From Acanthosepion pharaonis (Eukaryota; Mollusca; Cephalopoda; Sepiida; Sepiidae): 64,000 bases of DNA. A program made the position numbers and the translations under genes. Shown here one piece after another: positions 10,892-21,197 of this stretch. The notes beneath the pieces were generated by a model that was not told the origin of the DNA, ran no database searches, and saw only the letters and a list, made by a program, of their open reading frames with translations. The stretch spans positions 3,059,501 through 3,123,500 of the forward strand of contig CAHIKZ030005495.1 in the NCBI GenBank assembly GCA_903632075.3. Reading direction: 5' to 3'. Within the stretch, counting starts at the first letter, position 1. Each line of letters starts with the position of its first letter.

Positions 10892-10898
<7 letters not shown>
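10111..10898. other. Unassigned stretch with a long, unsupported open frame
   Basis: A plus-strand frame of 286 codons (10122-10982) spans this stretch. It starts in a T tract coding poly-Phe, ends in (TA)n coding Tyr-Ile repeats and has no domain. Imperfect internal repeats around cgcgtccatcc and cgtccgtccag are visible (10220-10500). I do not call a gene. Confidence 0.45.

Positions 10899-10944
<46 letters not shown>
10899..10944. repeat. (TA)n microsatellite
   Basis: A long uninterrupted TA run bordering a foldback element. Confidence 0.95.
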
Positions 10945-10946
<2 letters not shown>

Positions 10947-11224
10947 TTAAGTTATGAAGAACTTGGTAAACCGAATGGGTAATTCCAAGGAGGATGGAAT
11001 CCTGAGAGCTCAATGTGAATACAGAGCTAATATTTAATGAAAAACAGACCACTTTAAGGTACCATTACAATAATTTATTTCACCAAAATCCTTTTAAAGG
11101 ACTCGGATCATCAGGTAACAATTCCAACAACGAATCGTTGTTGGAATGATAATCCGGAGTCCTTTAAAAAGGATTTTGTGAAATAAATTATTGTAATGGC
11201 ACGTTAAAGTGGTCTGTTTTTCAT

Positions 11225-11227
<3 letters not shown>
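10945..11227. mobile_element. Palindromic foldback element between (TA)n tracts
   Basis: The arm aaaacagaccactttaaggt at 11041 is mirrored by cacgttaaagtggtctgttt near 11200. The arms continue through the aataatttatttcacc block to a centre near 11130 with tccaacaacgaatcgttgttgga, a second perfect hairpin. The same family reappears, partly, at 50.1-50.26 kb with the shared caaggaggatggaatcctga flank in reverse. No coding capacity. TA tracts abut both sides. Confidence 0.8.

Positions 11228-11276
<49 letters not shown>
11228..11276. repeat. (TA)n microsatellite
   Basis: A long TA run on the distal side of the foldback and the proximal side of the next element. Confidence 0.95.
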
Positions 11277-11278
<2 letters not shown>

Positions 11279-11935
11279 ATTATTTATTTAAAAATTTTTT
11301 GCCGACATCATCAAATTTTTGCATTGAATATTTAGCATAAAAACAAACAAACAATAAAATAATTTTTAAATTCCATAGTCCTAATAAATAGTTTAAATGC
11401 CCTACAAAAAAAGATAGCCCTTTATGAAGTCGTCAAAAAAAATGTTAGCGATTTACGACAGTTTTTATATACACAAAACCCTTTCAGAAAAAAATAAAAT
11501 AAAAAAAATAAATAAATCTCCATAGACACTTAACCAGACTAGGCGAAATCATCTTCCGCTTTAAATTTAGACACCCCAACCTTACCCTGACAAGACATCT
11601 GTGAATGTAACTTGATATTGATACAAATTATTAACACCTTACGCCACTTTTTCTTTAAACAATTGCTCTAGCCGTTACCATAAAAATTTTGATTTCAATA
11701 ATGAATATGCTTATAATAAATTTCAGAAATAAGTTATTCAAAAAAAAAATTCGCTTGAAGATGGAACAAAGCTTAGCACTTTAATTCAATTTAATTCAAA
11801 TAATTATATTGAAGTTTTCCGCTCTTGTTTTGAAACATGAGAACTCTTATGTAGCGTGTTGGAATCATATTTTTAAATAAATAATTATATTTATGGTCTA
11901 CTTTTGTATCAGGCACTATTTTTTAAAAATAACAA
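11277..11935. mobile_element. Possible second foldback element with ataattatttattt ends
   Basis: The left end taattatttatttaaaaa at 11278 is mirrored by tttttaaataaataattata near 11872. It is followed by tctacttttgtatcaggcac, which resembles the right flank of the foldback at 23.74-24.05 kb (ctgctctactttgtattgagcac). The roughly 570-bp interior is AT-rich with no coding recognised. Confidence 0.6.
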
Positions 11936-11998
11936 CAAAAAATACTAAAAAACTTTGGATTATTTACCTAACGCGTTCTTTCCTATTTTCTATATATT

Positions 11999-12002
<4 letters not shown>

Positions 12003-12075
<73 letters not shown>
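12003..12075. repeat. (CA)n(TA)n microsatellite
   Basis: Compound dinucleotide tract adjacent to the next foldback. Confidence 0.95.
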
Positions 12076-12078
<3 letters not shown>

Positions 12079-12095
12079 GGCGGTTACATATATAA

Positions 12096-12330
12096 GATGA
12101 CAGATGGGGAAAGAAAGTGCTTTCCTTGGTACTCAAGGAATGTTTAGTAGGAACGCTGTTGAATAATGGCAGGATTTTGCATTATAACAAATAATATGAC
12201 AACGCTTAAGTAATGAGAGGAAAGGTATTTATTTGGAAAATTCTGGCATCATTTAACAGTGTTCTTACTAAACATTACTTGAATGGCAAAGAAAAACACT
12301 TTCTTTCCACATCTGTCATCTTCAACTTAA
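12096..12330. mobile_element. Foldback element, ~100-bp arms
   Basis: The left arm agatgacagatggggaaaga is mirrored by tctttccacatctgtcatct at the right end. The arms contain the matching aaggaatgtttagtaggaac and its complement, with about 15% divergence. A (TA)n tract lies immediately to the left. No coding content. Confidence 0.8.
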
Positions 12331-13140
12331 TTGCGCCGGATAGCAAGCGAAACAAGTTTTCATTTTCCTTGCAAGCCTGTCATTTTTTTTTTCAACTTCA
12401 TCTGCTTCCAAACGAGAGCATTTTTTTTTTTTTTTTTAAATCTTAACTGCCAGCAGTCAGCTCCAGGTTTATTGAGACATTTCCTTAGCTTCAACGTGTT
12501 GATCGAAAAATCAAGATCGAAGACCGGATTCTGATCTTTCCTCTGACCTAGTGCTAACAACCGAATGGTGAAAAAACTGGTTTGTAGCATTCAGTAACTC
12601 AAAAAGCAGGGTAGTAACGTTTCATTATCATCGAGTAGACTCTGAAATTTATCCTCTGAGAGAGACTTCTTATTTATACGCGTCTCTTGAGTCTCAAATT
12701 TATTTCGAACCTCAAGTGAAACTCATAGATACGTTCAATCGCCAAAGATGACGAAAAAAATGGTCGGTTCATTGTACCGATCCAAAAACTACCTGGTTCC
12801 TCTTTTTTAAACTTATTCACCGTTCACCTGATGGTTCTTGAATAAACTTTGAAGATGGAAGCCTGAATATCAATGTTGGTACCATTACTTGAATGCCTGA
12901 ATGATCTTTTTCCTCTCACCATTGCTCACTTGGAAAAACATAGTGGGGCTGACACAAAACGATTTTAACCTTTTCTCAGAGGTTTTCAGAGATTTTTTTA
13001 TGACAAATGCTGTCAAGATGGCTAAACGGCTTATCTAAAACTGGAAAAATGAAACTCAGTTTAGTGGGTTTTTAGATATAAATATTTTGTCGGATAGACA
13101 ATTATCCCATGCTATGACAGGATTTGGACAATTTTGAATT
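12331..13140. other. Unassigned stretch
   Basis: Contains T-rich runs and no recognised domain or repeat copy. Open frames here are short and featureless. Confidence 0.4.
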
Positions 13141-13145
13141 TTACA

Positions 13146-13147
<2 letters not shown>

Positions 13148-13188
<41 letters not shown>

Positions 13189-13189
13189 C
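13148..13189. repeat. (TG)n microsatellite
   Basis: Uninterrupted TG dinucleotides. Confidence 0.95.
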
Positions 13190-13499
13190 AAATATATACT
13201 GTTTCAAATATATGCTGTTTTCGCATACATAAGTTAGAATTTTTATATTTCTTAGCAAACAGGTGTGGAGACAAAGCAACTTAAGATATACACTATCGTG
13301 CCAAATTATTATCGAGATAACTTTTTTTTATAATATTTCAAAAACCGTCCAATCAATTCACACAAAATTTTCACACAATGTTAGCAACACTGACCCGCGC
13401 AATCACTGAAATTTTCGACCTGATCTGCGCAATGTAAACAAACTGGTGCCATATTTGTTATCAGTACGGTCATTTGAGCGTGCCAAATTATTAGAAAGG

Positions 13500-14110
13500 T
13501 TGATGAAGAGACTTTAGACAAGAAGAGTTGGTTCAACATAAGGCTGCTGAGAATGCCATAAACAGAGCATGTGAGCAATGAGGAAGTTTTAATAAAAATG
13601 GGACCGAAATAAAAACTTTTGTTTTGATTAAAAAAGAAACAGTTGAAATCTAGGTGACGCATAATGAGGAAAGGGGGCTTCGAGAATTTGACACTAAAAG
13701 GACATACTGAAGTCAAGCGAGACAGGGTAAAAACTGCGACTAACCTACCTAACGGACTTGTGTAAATTTCTGGGTTACAGGATGAGGAAAGAGGCTTGGA
13801 AAATTTTACACTCACAGGACATATTGTAGTCAAGAGGGACAGGGTAAAACTGCGAGTAACCTACCTAATGAACCTGTGGAAATTTCTGGGATACAAGATG
13901 AGGAAAGAGGACTTCGAGAATTTTACACTCACAAAAAATATTGAAGACTAGAAGGCCAAAAAAAAAACGGCGTGTAACTTACCTAACAGGTTTGTATAAA
14001 GGGATGATAGAACAGGGATTAGGAGATACAATTAAAAAAAACATAAAAGTCTACAAATAATAGGAAGTTGTGGATCGCCTACGCCCTGAAGAGATACGAC
14101 ATATATAAGA
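13500..14110 (+). mobile_element. RTE-type retrotransposon C-terminus with a reiterated segment
   Basis: The plus strand encodes MRKEDLENLTLTGHIE-like peptides followed by K.RVTYL.NL and a ..EQGLGDTIK tail, the post-RT C-terminus also seen at 15.7, 26.4 and 54.6 kb. The segment starting atgaggaaag occurs three times, at 13664, 13782 and 13899 (spacing 118 and 117 bp), so about 39 codons are tandemly repeated. Frameshifts and stops disrupt each copy. Upstream (13500-13650) is further degraded RTE sequence. Confidence 0.75.
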
Positions 14111-14335
14111 AAGAAAATATTTATTTTTCTCTGATCGACGCAGTTTTCGCTCGCCTTAACTAAGATTTGTTCGTGTTTTTAATCATTTCACTGCAAGTAA
14201 GGCTATAATGCCACTAAGACGCATAATAATTGGGAGTAAAAGTGAATGAGCAAAATTTAGAAGACGGGATCAAAAACCCAATCCTAAACAGAAAACAAGT
14301 GATAACGCTCTACTTCTGTTCAAAAGATGGAGAGG
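14111..14335. other. Unassigned stretch
   Basis: Includes tttcactgcaagtaaggcta, which weakly resembles the 3' UTR block of the non-LTR element at 20.8 kb. Otherwise nothing is recognised. Confidence 0.35.
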
Positions 14336-14604
14336 GATTGTGTTATAGTGGAACACACCTATTCTATAGTTAATAGACTTTCCCACCTATAATAAGTAAG
14401 AGTAGTAGGAGTCGCTCAGTAGTTGGTCAGTCAGTCGATGTCGGACGACCGTTAGTCGGATATTAAAGTATCAGCCACCACAACTAGATTACTGCATCAT
14501 TACCTCTTATATCAAGTTCCTAACGTTTTGTACGTCGAACCTATTTTAGGACCGACTTAGTACAAATACAGGCCTCCACTGTGAAACCACTCTACAACAG
14601 ATTG
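14336..14604 (+). mobile_element. Solo LTR with 5-bp target site duplication
   Basis: The sequence begins TGTTATAG at 14341 and ends CTACAACA at 14599, giving the TG...CA inverted ends of an LTR. It is flanked by identical GATTG pentamers (14336-14340 and 14600-14604). A second, inverted copy lies at 36681-36923 and shares the gtcagtcgatgtcggac and gcctccgctgtgaaa-type segments. A TATA-like ctataataagtaag lies inside. The superfamily is not assigned; 5-bp duplications fit Ty3/gypsy or BEL/Pao. Confidence 0.9.
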
Positions 14605-14879
14605 TGAACTGGGCGATAGACGAACCTATCTACGAAATGCTCTCCGAAACTGTAGATTTTTTTCACGCTTTTCGACTCCGTCTCGAATCATCGTCAGGCA
14701 ATGGAAGTTCACAAATTGCCAATATATAGTGAACGTCTTGCCATCGACCTTGCAATCCGTTGATATTTCCGGTATTTGATTGGTAGTTGTCGATTAGTTG
14801 TTGTCGATCTATATTCGACCGTAATCGGGAGTTAATGCGAATTATCCTATCCTTTACCCGTGTAGTATGTCCTTCGCCA
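14605..14879. other. Unassigned stretch
   Basis: Open on plus for a short distance after the LTR, but the matching target duplication shows the LTR is solo, so this is flanking DNA rather than retroelement interior. Nothing recognised. Confidence 0.4.
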
Positions 14880-15015
14880 CGGTAGAGGCACGGTAGAGTA
14901 ATGGATTGCGACTCGAATTGAGGAATCGGAGGAGCGAGTTCATTACATTCATTTACCTGCTGATATCCCTGGGAAAGGTGAAAATGCAATCTTTCTCCTC
15001 CCAGCTATAAGTAAA
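14880..15015 (+). mobile_element. tRNA-derived SINE, family S1, plus orientation
   Basis: The order is ggtagagtaatggattgcg (A-box side), aggaatcggaggagcgagtt (toward the B-box), attacattcatttacctgc, cctgggaaaggtg and ctcccagctat. The same order, on minus, recurs in the copies at 22.1, 25.5-26.0 and 27.5-27.8 kb. The B box is damaged here. Confidence 0.75.
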
Positions 15016-15640
15016 TAGTAGGTCAGACTTAGTTCTGGGTAGCAACCGGGTGTAGGAGAAGGAAAACTCTGAATTCAAAACTCTTTGTAGACCCGGCGAA
15101 GCATATGTTATGTAAGTAAAGGGTTAACATTGGCTCGGTGCACTCGACTACGGTTGTCGAAACACGCGTTCTGATTGGTCCATTGGTTGTAGCTGGTTGA
15201 TTCGAAAATGTTGCCCAATCCATTATCCGGCACCCAGGTTAACAATTCGTAATTATGGATTATCTCTTTCCTACGGATAAAAATGGGACAGAAAACGATC
15301 ACTCATATGCCAATCGAATCAGTTCGTTTCAACAAAGCGATTCAGACGATATTATTAACAGCCATCCATGTAAATCTTCCATTTTATACTCATGGATATT
15401 TCTAAACACTTTTCAAGCTGAGTAAACAAAATAACAGCACTTTCAGTTTTGAAACGGACCAACGGTTATTCTCGTTTCGCCAAACAAGTCTCGGGATATC
15501 TCGTCTTGCTCGCATTTTATGCTGTACAGTCGACACTTCCCAACCCAGACATGGAACTCACAATTAAAATGTCATCAAATTAACGAACCAACACTTTAAT
15601 CGACTAGGCTATTGTCCATAACCTCTTAAAGAGTAACGTT
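15016..15640. other. Unassigned stretch
   Basis: Two overlapping minus frames (15029-15302) lack any recognisable domain. No repeats shared with the rest of the window were found. Confidence 0.4.
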
Positions 15641-15644
15641 TTCT

Positions 15645-16460
15645 TCTTCTGTGTGCCGTTTCCATTCAGGACTTTGGCGAGTATGGCTCTCCACAATTTC
15701 CTGTCCTTTGTAGCTCTTAGTTAATTTGTTTTGTTATCTCGCCTAAACCTTGCTCTGTGGTCCATTTACGCAAGCTCGTTAGGATGTTTGCGTTGTCTTC
15801 CTCTGTCCTACTTGCCTTCAATCTGCCCTGTGAGTATCAAATTTTGCAAGTCCTCTTTCCTCCTGGCGCAAAAAATTAAAAGGAATCTTCCTGATCCTAA
15901 TTCCTTTTTGTGTTCATTTTCTCTAAAACTTTTTTGTTGCTCACATATTCGGTCCATGGTCTTTGTTGCTTGAGCTCTCTTCTTCATCTGGGCAACATTC
16001 ACTGCTATATATGAGAACTGATATCGAGTAACTGTTCAGTATTCTTTTCTTTGTTCCAACGAAATTTTCCTGTTTCTTAATACTGTGCTTAGCTTTTGGA
16101 AGGTAACTTTCGATATCCCAGTGCGCCTTTAGATATCACTGTGGCACTTTCCGTCCTCTGATAAAAAGTATTTGGTTTGATTTTGGTATCTTCAGTATGT
16201 AATTTGCATATTGGGCTGTTCCTTTTGCTGATAACCATTTATTCTGACTTCTTGAAATTGATGCTTAGTCCTTTCTTCTTGCTCTCCTTAATTAGCTTCT
16301 GTAGGAGCTCTTGTATTTTCCTTTTTGTGTCTGCTATCAACAGTGTGTCATCTGCATATGTTATGTGGTTAAGATTGTGGCCGCCAATAAAAAATAGAAC
16401 GCACTTATCGTTGATGTAAGCAGTTTCAAACTTGAGATTTGTAAATAAAAACAAAGTGCT
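15645..16460 (-). pseudogene. RTE-type non-LTR reverse transcriptase, RT core to C-terminus
   Basis: The minus strand from 16454 downward carries GGHNLNHITYADDTLLIADT, in which YADD is the RT catalytic motif (two metal-binding Asp), then an ELLQKLIKESKKKGLSINFKK segment. Further along come an IYSSEC remnant (YGSEC in relatives) and RKEDLQNLILTGQIEGK, then the LWRAI-type end near 15690. Stops and frameshifts separate these blocks, so it is a dead 5'-truncated copy. The family is the RTE/BovB-like one also seen at 13.5, 26.3, 54.5 and 55.2 kb. Confidence 0.85.
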
Positions 16461-16614
16461 GATAACTTTTTTTAAAAGTCAGGGATCAATTTGACATAAT
16501 ATTTATATTATGGACAGGACCCCCTACTTCTAAAATGATAAAATCGGTATTTTCCAACAAAGATCTAGTTAATGCTAATCTACAAAAATGATTCCCCAAA
16601 GAATTTTTCCTTTT

Positions 16615-16635
16615 ATTTATTTATTTATTTATTTA
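16615..16635. repeat. (TTTA)n microsatellite
   Basis: Short tetranucleotide run just upstream of a Tc1 fragment. Confidence 0.9.
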
Positions 16636-16657
16636 CGAACAGACCATTTAATTTAAG

Positions 16658-16995
16658 TTGTGCCCAGTGGCTCAAATGGCTCTAACTATACTTCCAAAAT
16701 GTTGTAAAGAGATTAAAGTCAATGAATTAGAGTTGCCATCAAAAAGCACTGACCTTAATCAAACAGGAAATATGTGGGTAGAACTGAAAAGTCGTCTGCA
16801 AGCAAGGAGGCCTATAAACTTGACTCGGTTTCAACATTTCTACGGCGAGAAATGGGCCAAAGTTTCCAGCAGATTATCGTGTGAAACCGGTGAAAGGCTA
16901 TCCAAAATGCTTGGCCCAAGTTAAGCAATTTAAAGCTCATACTAAATGCCTGTAAACTGACCCACTAGAAAAAAATAAAAGTTGAAATAAATCAT
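16658..16995 (+). pseudogene. Tc1-like transposase C-terminus
   Basis: The frame reads LPSKSTDLNQTGNMWVELKS, then LQARRPINLTRF and EKWAKVSSRLSCETGERLSK. The first block aligns with SPDLNPIENMW of Tc1 transposases, but the catalytic Glu of PIEN is replaced (QTGN), so it is catalytically dead. After the stop the tail still shows a QFKAHTKCL-like remnant in another frame. It is a different subfamily from the 2-7.7 kb copies. Confidence 0.8.
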
Positions 16996-16999
16996 TATC

Positions 17000-17390
17000 A
17001 CAATCATTTGTCTGACATTTCACATTCTTAAAATCAAGTGAACCTAACCTACATCAAGGAATCTTTACTCAGATTAAATGTTAGGGAATGGTGTAAAACT
17101 TAAAAGTCTAAATGTACTGTAACTGGCTAAGGTGTACGTACACATCTGACTTCAAATATGTGTGCGTGTGTATGATAAAAAAAAACACGTATGAATGTTT
17201 GACGCATGGTTTTAAGTTTCACCGTTACATATGACATTACTTTCAACTGACGCCAATTCCAGTTCTGGGGATCCTAAAAAAATAAAAAGGCAGGTTTTAC
17301 TGAAAAATCTGGCACCACCCAGTTCTTGACAATGACTGAGATAGTCGAAAGTGCTTGAAAAAAACAACAGAAAAAACTCGAATTTTACAC
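17000..17390. other. Unassigned stretch
   Basis: AT-rich. It includes catctgacttcaaatatg at 17143, duplicated at 18513. No coding recognised. Confidence 0.4.
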
Positions 17391-17396
17391 AGTTTA

Positions 17397-17485
17397 TTCA
17401 GAATTTTAATCCTTATATACAACATTTAGAAATTGGCAATTTATTTTTTTAAATTTAATCGACAGCGTTTGTTGTATTCTATTCA
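17397..17485 (+). repeat. ~88-bp direct repeat, copy 1
   Basis: From cagaattttaatccttatat to aatttaatcgacagcg. Copy 2 is at 18426-18513. The two flank the mariner fragment in direct orientation. Confidence 0.85.
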
Positions 17486-17499
17486 CAATCAACTTTTAT

Positions 17500-18130
17500 T
17501 TCCTGACTTACAAATGTCCAATGTGGCCAATACCTGCATCACGGGCAACATCAATGCGATAAAAGAATTCCTCCCAGACGCGTATCAGCCTATCTCGATC
17601 CACTGAGTTGGTCGCTGTTGTTATTCGATGTTTAAGTTTATCAAGGTTATTGAATAGAGGTGGAATATAAACGTGATCTTTTATGTATGCCCACAAGAAA
17701 AAATCCTATACGGTGAGGTCTGGGAATCTCACAGTCCAAGAACAAAGATCTTGGTAAATGCTTGAACGAGGCGTCGTCTGTAAGGTTTCAAATGTAAACG
17801 TCTTCTTAACACACGCCAGATAATGGATTGAGATATCGCAAACTCACGGTGAGGTCGATTTGTGGACTTCCGTGGACTCTTCTCAAACGCAGCACGGATT
17901 CCTCCGAAACTCGTGGTCGTCCTAGACTCTTTTCTTTTTTCCCTTTACACAGACGCCCAGTCTCTTGAAACACTTTAAACCAGCGTGGAATGTTCTTAGG
18001 AGAGGGCGGATTAATGTCGAATGCCTTCGAAAAGCACGCTGCACTGTGATAACCGTATTTGTTTTCGCAAACTCGAGAAAGCAGAACGCCTTATACTGAG
18101 GATTCACCATTCCGGAGGTAAACAAACAAC
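17500..18130 (-). pseudogene. Mariner-like transposon, internally deleted transposase
   Basis: The minus strand from 18125 begins QYKAFCFLEFAKTNTVITVQ and continues into a RRHSTLIRP..FK.LGVC.KGK segment, matching the N-terminal helix-turn-helix of DUF4817-type mariner transposases. A SIIWRVLRRRLHLKP-like segment follows. After a deletion comes the C-terminus, MWAYIKDHVYIPPL and VWEEFFYRIDVARDAGIGHI, ending at 17508. The central DDE catalytic region is missing. Stops separate the parts. The family usually has about 350 residues; roughly 150 remain. Confidence 0.85.
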
Positions 18131-18289
18131 TGAACGTTGCGGAGATACGATGCGACTACAGCGACCCTGTGGCAGCCATTCAAAACTTAGAAAAGTTCAC
18201 TTTTAAAATGGTTACTGACTCATTCCATGGCGATGCTTGAGAACTGGAACCATGCATCATGAAATCGGTTCATTCTTTTTGAATAACCC

Positions 18290-18290
<1 letters not shown>

Positions 18291-18341
<51 letters not shown>
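18291..18341. repeat. (TA)n(TG)n microsatellite
   Basis: Compound dinucleotide tract. Confidence 0.95.
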
Positions 18342-18343
<2 letters not shown>

Positions 18344-18425
18344 GAATTCAGATAGAATATAAACGTGATCTTTTATACACCTGAGAGCATAACGACCAAA
18401 AATACTGACTTAACTTTTTAATTTT

Positions 18426-18513
18426 TCAGAATTTTAATCCTTATATACAGCATTTAGAAATTGGCAATTTATTTTGTTTAAATTTAATCGACAGAGCTTG
18501 TATTCTACTCAAA
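18426..18513 (+). repeat. ~88-bp direct repeat, copy 2
   Basis: Matches 17397-17485 with few differences. It is preceded by a displaced agaatataaacgtgatcttt segment that also occurs at 17661, indicating local rearrangement. Confidence 0.85.
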
Positions 18514-18559
18514 CATCTGACTTCAAATATGAAATATGTATATAAGATGGCGCTTTTTG

Positions 18560-19080
18560 TAAAAGGACAAAATGCATAAAGACAAAAGGAAAAGTTATCT
18601 TAGCCGACACGTTTCGTCTTCTGACGGACTTTATCAAGGCAAATCTGCCTTCCGTATTTTCCCAATATCTCCATCCTTGAAATGCTTTTCCAAGCCAAGA
18701 TAATGACTGTGAAAATTTTTAAAATTTAAAGTAAACGTTTAAATCCTCAACCTCTTGTCATTCAAAATGTATAACACATAAATTAAATAAACCTAGTATA
18801 ATTGAAATACTAATTTGCATTGAAAATAATTTAAAAAAACATCGCTTACTCACTTTCTCTTATGAGACATTGAATCGTGTCACTTTGTGTCCTCTGTAGC
18901 TTGCCTAACTTTTCAGCTAAACTGAGGAATATTCATGAGTGTTCCTAATTTTTGTTAAATTTCAATAACAAATAACATATTTGCTCATGAATATAAATAC
19001 TTGTTACAAAATAAAATCCTTGCATTGATAAAGTCCCTCGGAAGACGAAACGCGTCTGCTAAGCTAAGTTTTCCTTTTGT

Positions 19081-19083
<3 letters not shown>
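18560..19083. mobile_element. Foldback element with GAAGACGAAACG-type ends
   Basis: The left end gacaaaaggaaaagttatct, followed by cgacacgtttcgtcttctga, is mirrored on the right by cggaagacgaaacgcgtctg and gttttccttttgtctttata. The arms are about 90 bp and the interior about 350 bp, AT-rich. The right arm runs straight into a (TA)n tract. The GAAGA...CGAAACG core is shared with several other repeats in this window. Confidence 0.8.

Positions 19084-19132
<49 letters not shown>
19084..19132. repeat. (TA)n microsatellite
   Basis: A long TA run at the right end of the foldback. Confidence 0.95.
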
Positions 19133-19134
<2 letters not shown>

Positions 19135-19139
19135 ATCCA

Positions 19140-19265
19140 CATACAAGCCTGTTTCACATCTCATCAGTGAGGCTAGACATCCGATTGCATCAAGCCGGTA
19201 TCGAAACCCGACCGGACTTAGCAGTGTCGGGGATCCTACCCCTAAGCTATCGGGGCTTGGCAGAG
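19140..19265 (-). mobile_element. tRNA-derived SINE head
   Basis: On the minus strand: CCCCGATAGCTTAGGGGTAG (A-box TAGCTTAGGGG) and CGGGTTTCGATACCGG (B-box). A functional tRNA is unlikely because the acceptor ends do not pair. Confidence 0.7.
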
Positions 19266-19272
19266 AAAGAGA

Positions 19273-19301
19273 AATTCTAACGTATTATATACGTTAGAAT
19301 T
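19273..19301. repeat. 13-bp perfect inverted repeat, 3-nt loop
   Basis: AATTCTAACGTAT, tat, then its exact reverse complement. It follows directly after the SINE head. Confidence 0.9.
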
Positions 19302-19413
19302 GTATTATATACAAATGTATATAAACTCCAGCAGTCAGAGTGCTCAATTCATTAATGAAGGGCGGTGTGTTAATAACGGCGACAGCTGCTATTTTGGAAT
19401 TCCCATTTTCTTA

Positions 19414-19414
<1 letters not shown>

Positions 19415-19484
<70 letters not shown>
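19415..19484. repeat. (TG)n microsatellite
   Basis: About 35 TG units. Confidence 0.97.
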
Positions 19485-19488
<4 letters not shown>

Positions 19489-19539
19489 GTGAAGGCCAGA
19501 CGTTTGTGGCCAACATCTACATTTAGAAGAATAGCCTAA

Positions 19540-19795
19540 AATTAAGGGTTGCGTGTCTTTTCAAAGCTAATTTAATAGCTCAGTTTAGGCCAGAAGAAAA
19601 TACTTCTCTTGAACGGTTTTATCCTTTATTTAACAACGATAAGAAAAATAACTAAAATTAACTGCATAAAGTTTTCTTTAAATTGTAAGTCCTTTTACCT
19701 AATTTAACTCGTTGGGTATTGCTTATGTTAATGCTGGCTAGTTTTCAATTTTAGGTAACCCCCTTTCTAAAACGTTTGGTTGCTATACACTGATG
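19540..19795. other. Unassigned stretch
   Basis: No recognised features. Confidence 0.4.
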
Positions 19796-19799
19796 GGTT

Positions 19800-20262
19800 G
19801 AATAGTTTCAGAATCAAGAAAAGGAATCTGTGGAGAGCCATGATCGCCTACATACCAAAGACAGAAAAAGAAAGTTAGGAGACAAGTCGAGGGGAATCAC
19901 TATTTTACCCGGGAATGAACGGCAATTCACAGATAATCTAGAAAAGAAATCTACTTGCGAGCCATGGTTGCCTACATTCTGAAGGGAATAAAACAACTCT
20001 AAATTCGAAACTTAGAAGTCAACTACCTTCTCCAAGAAATCAAGATCTTTCAAAGATAATAAAGAAAAGTTATTTGTGGTTAGGCATGATCGCCCATGTC
20101 CTGAACGGAGAGACATAACTCTCAATTTACAAATGTGGAGAAGGCAACTGAAACCACTCCATTATCTTTCCCAAAACAGCATTAAAATTCCAATGTAATA
20201 ATAATTGTAAACCATCTCTGGGGAGTAATGATCGCCTGCGATCTGAAGAAGCATCACATTTT
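19800..20262 (+). repeat. Four-unit tandem of an RTE 3'-end segment
   Basis: The block gagccatgatcgcctacat and relatives recurs at 19834, 19959, 20080 and 20222 (spacings 125, 121 and 142). Each copy is followed by a ctgaa-gg-type segment. In intact relatives this encodes the LWRAMIA.VL end of the RTE protein (its reverse complement is seen at 15690 and 26330). It runs directly into the non-LTR element at 20.28 kb. Confidence 0.65.
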
Positions 20263-20279
20263 AAATCTATCAAATGAAA

Positions 20280-20905
20280 AGCAAGCAACCATTAAAAACA
20301 GACAATTTAAACGTAAGCCATCCTTCAAATATATAAATCCAACCATTCGCCCTTGCATGGAATACTGTTACCATATATGGTCTGGTGCCCCCGCTGTTCG
20401 CCTTAAGGTCCTCGACAAAATCCAGAGACGAATATGCAACGTGATTGGCCCTGATCTGGCATCTCGTCTACAATCGCTCTCTCACAGACGTGCCGTCGCC
20501 GCCCTCTGTCTTTTCTACAAATACATTCACGTTAACTGCCCCGACGAGATACTTTCGCTAGTTCCCAGACTGCATGAAATTAAACGTGCTACTAGGCTGG
20601 CATCTTGGTCCCACCCTTTCACTGTCGAAACGGTGAAATATGGCCGTCTCTTCTACTTCAATAGCTTTATGTTTCTCACTTCCCGTCTGTGAAATTCCCT
20701 TCCTATTACATTTCCCCTGATAGCTATAATCTCCAACTATTCAAATGTAATGTCAATCGACATATCCAGATGCCTTGATCTATCCTCTATCCTTCTCTTC
20801 ATCCTTTCCTCTATCACTCCTATTTGCTCTAGCTCCCACTCTCTGTAACCCCTTGCGTGCTAGTGGCACTCCCGCCTTGCTTGGGGTGAAATGCATTGGT
20901 AAAAT
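20280..20905 (+). pseudogene. Non-LTR retrotransposon RT C-terminus and 3' UTR
   Basis: A 154-codon frame (20228-20692) contains IRPCMEYCYHIWSGAP, LDKIQRRICNVIG, QSLSHRRAVAALCLFYKYIH and SHPFTVETVKYGRL. A frameshift later the LWNSLP box appears, and the coding ends near 20778. These are the conserved post-RT motifs of jockey/CR1-like elements. The 3' UTR follows (ctctatccttctcttcatcc through cttgcttggggtgaaatgc). The same tail occurs on minus at 1448-1960 and 24480-24745, and a shorter plus piece at 52310-52505. No catalytic RT core is present, so the copy is 5'-truncated. Confidence 0.85.
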
Positions 20906-21066
20906 AATTTGTTATATTTTCAAAGACGTATTCAAGTCAGTTAATTCCGTCATTTAAAATATGGTGATATTATCAATTCCATTCTTTGTTAAAACGAGAA
21001 TTCCAGTCTACATCCCGGTTGAAAACGAAAATGGTCTGACGTCGGCATCCAAGCGACAAGTTGATA

Positions 21067-21090
21067 TACAGGGTGTTTCAAAAAATTTTC
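21067..21090 (+). repeat. Mariner-type terminal sequence
   Basis: The sequence acagggtgtttcaaaaaatt resembles the inverted terminal repeats of mariner-like elements (cagggtgtxxcaaaa). No partner end was identified nearby. Confidence 0.4.
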
Positions 21091-21197
21091 GGTAGTAGAC
21101 AATCTTCAGTTATCTGTTTTGATTAGTCTTACTCTTATGTCCATCGTCTTTTCATGTTGAATTAAATATAGTCTAATGTTAATTATGTGTTATGAAT

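Noticed and set aside
10122..10982. Longest open frame in the window (286 codons, plus)
   Set aside because: It begins in a T tract (poly-Phe), ends in (TA)n (Tyr-Ile repeats), crosses CT-rich tandem repeats and shows no domain; treated as chance.
14605..14990. Gag-like start after the LTR at 14.34 kb
   Set aside because: Matching GATTG pentamers on both sides show the LTR is solo, so sequence beyond it is flanking DNA.
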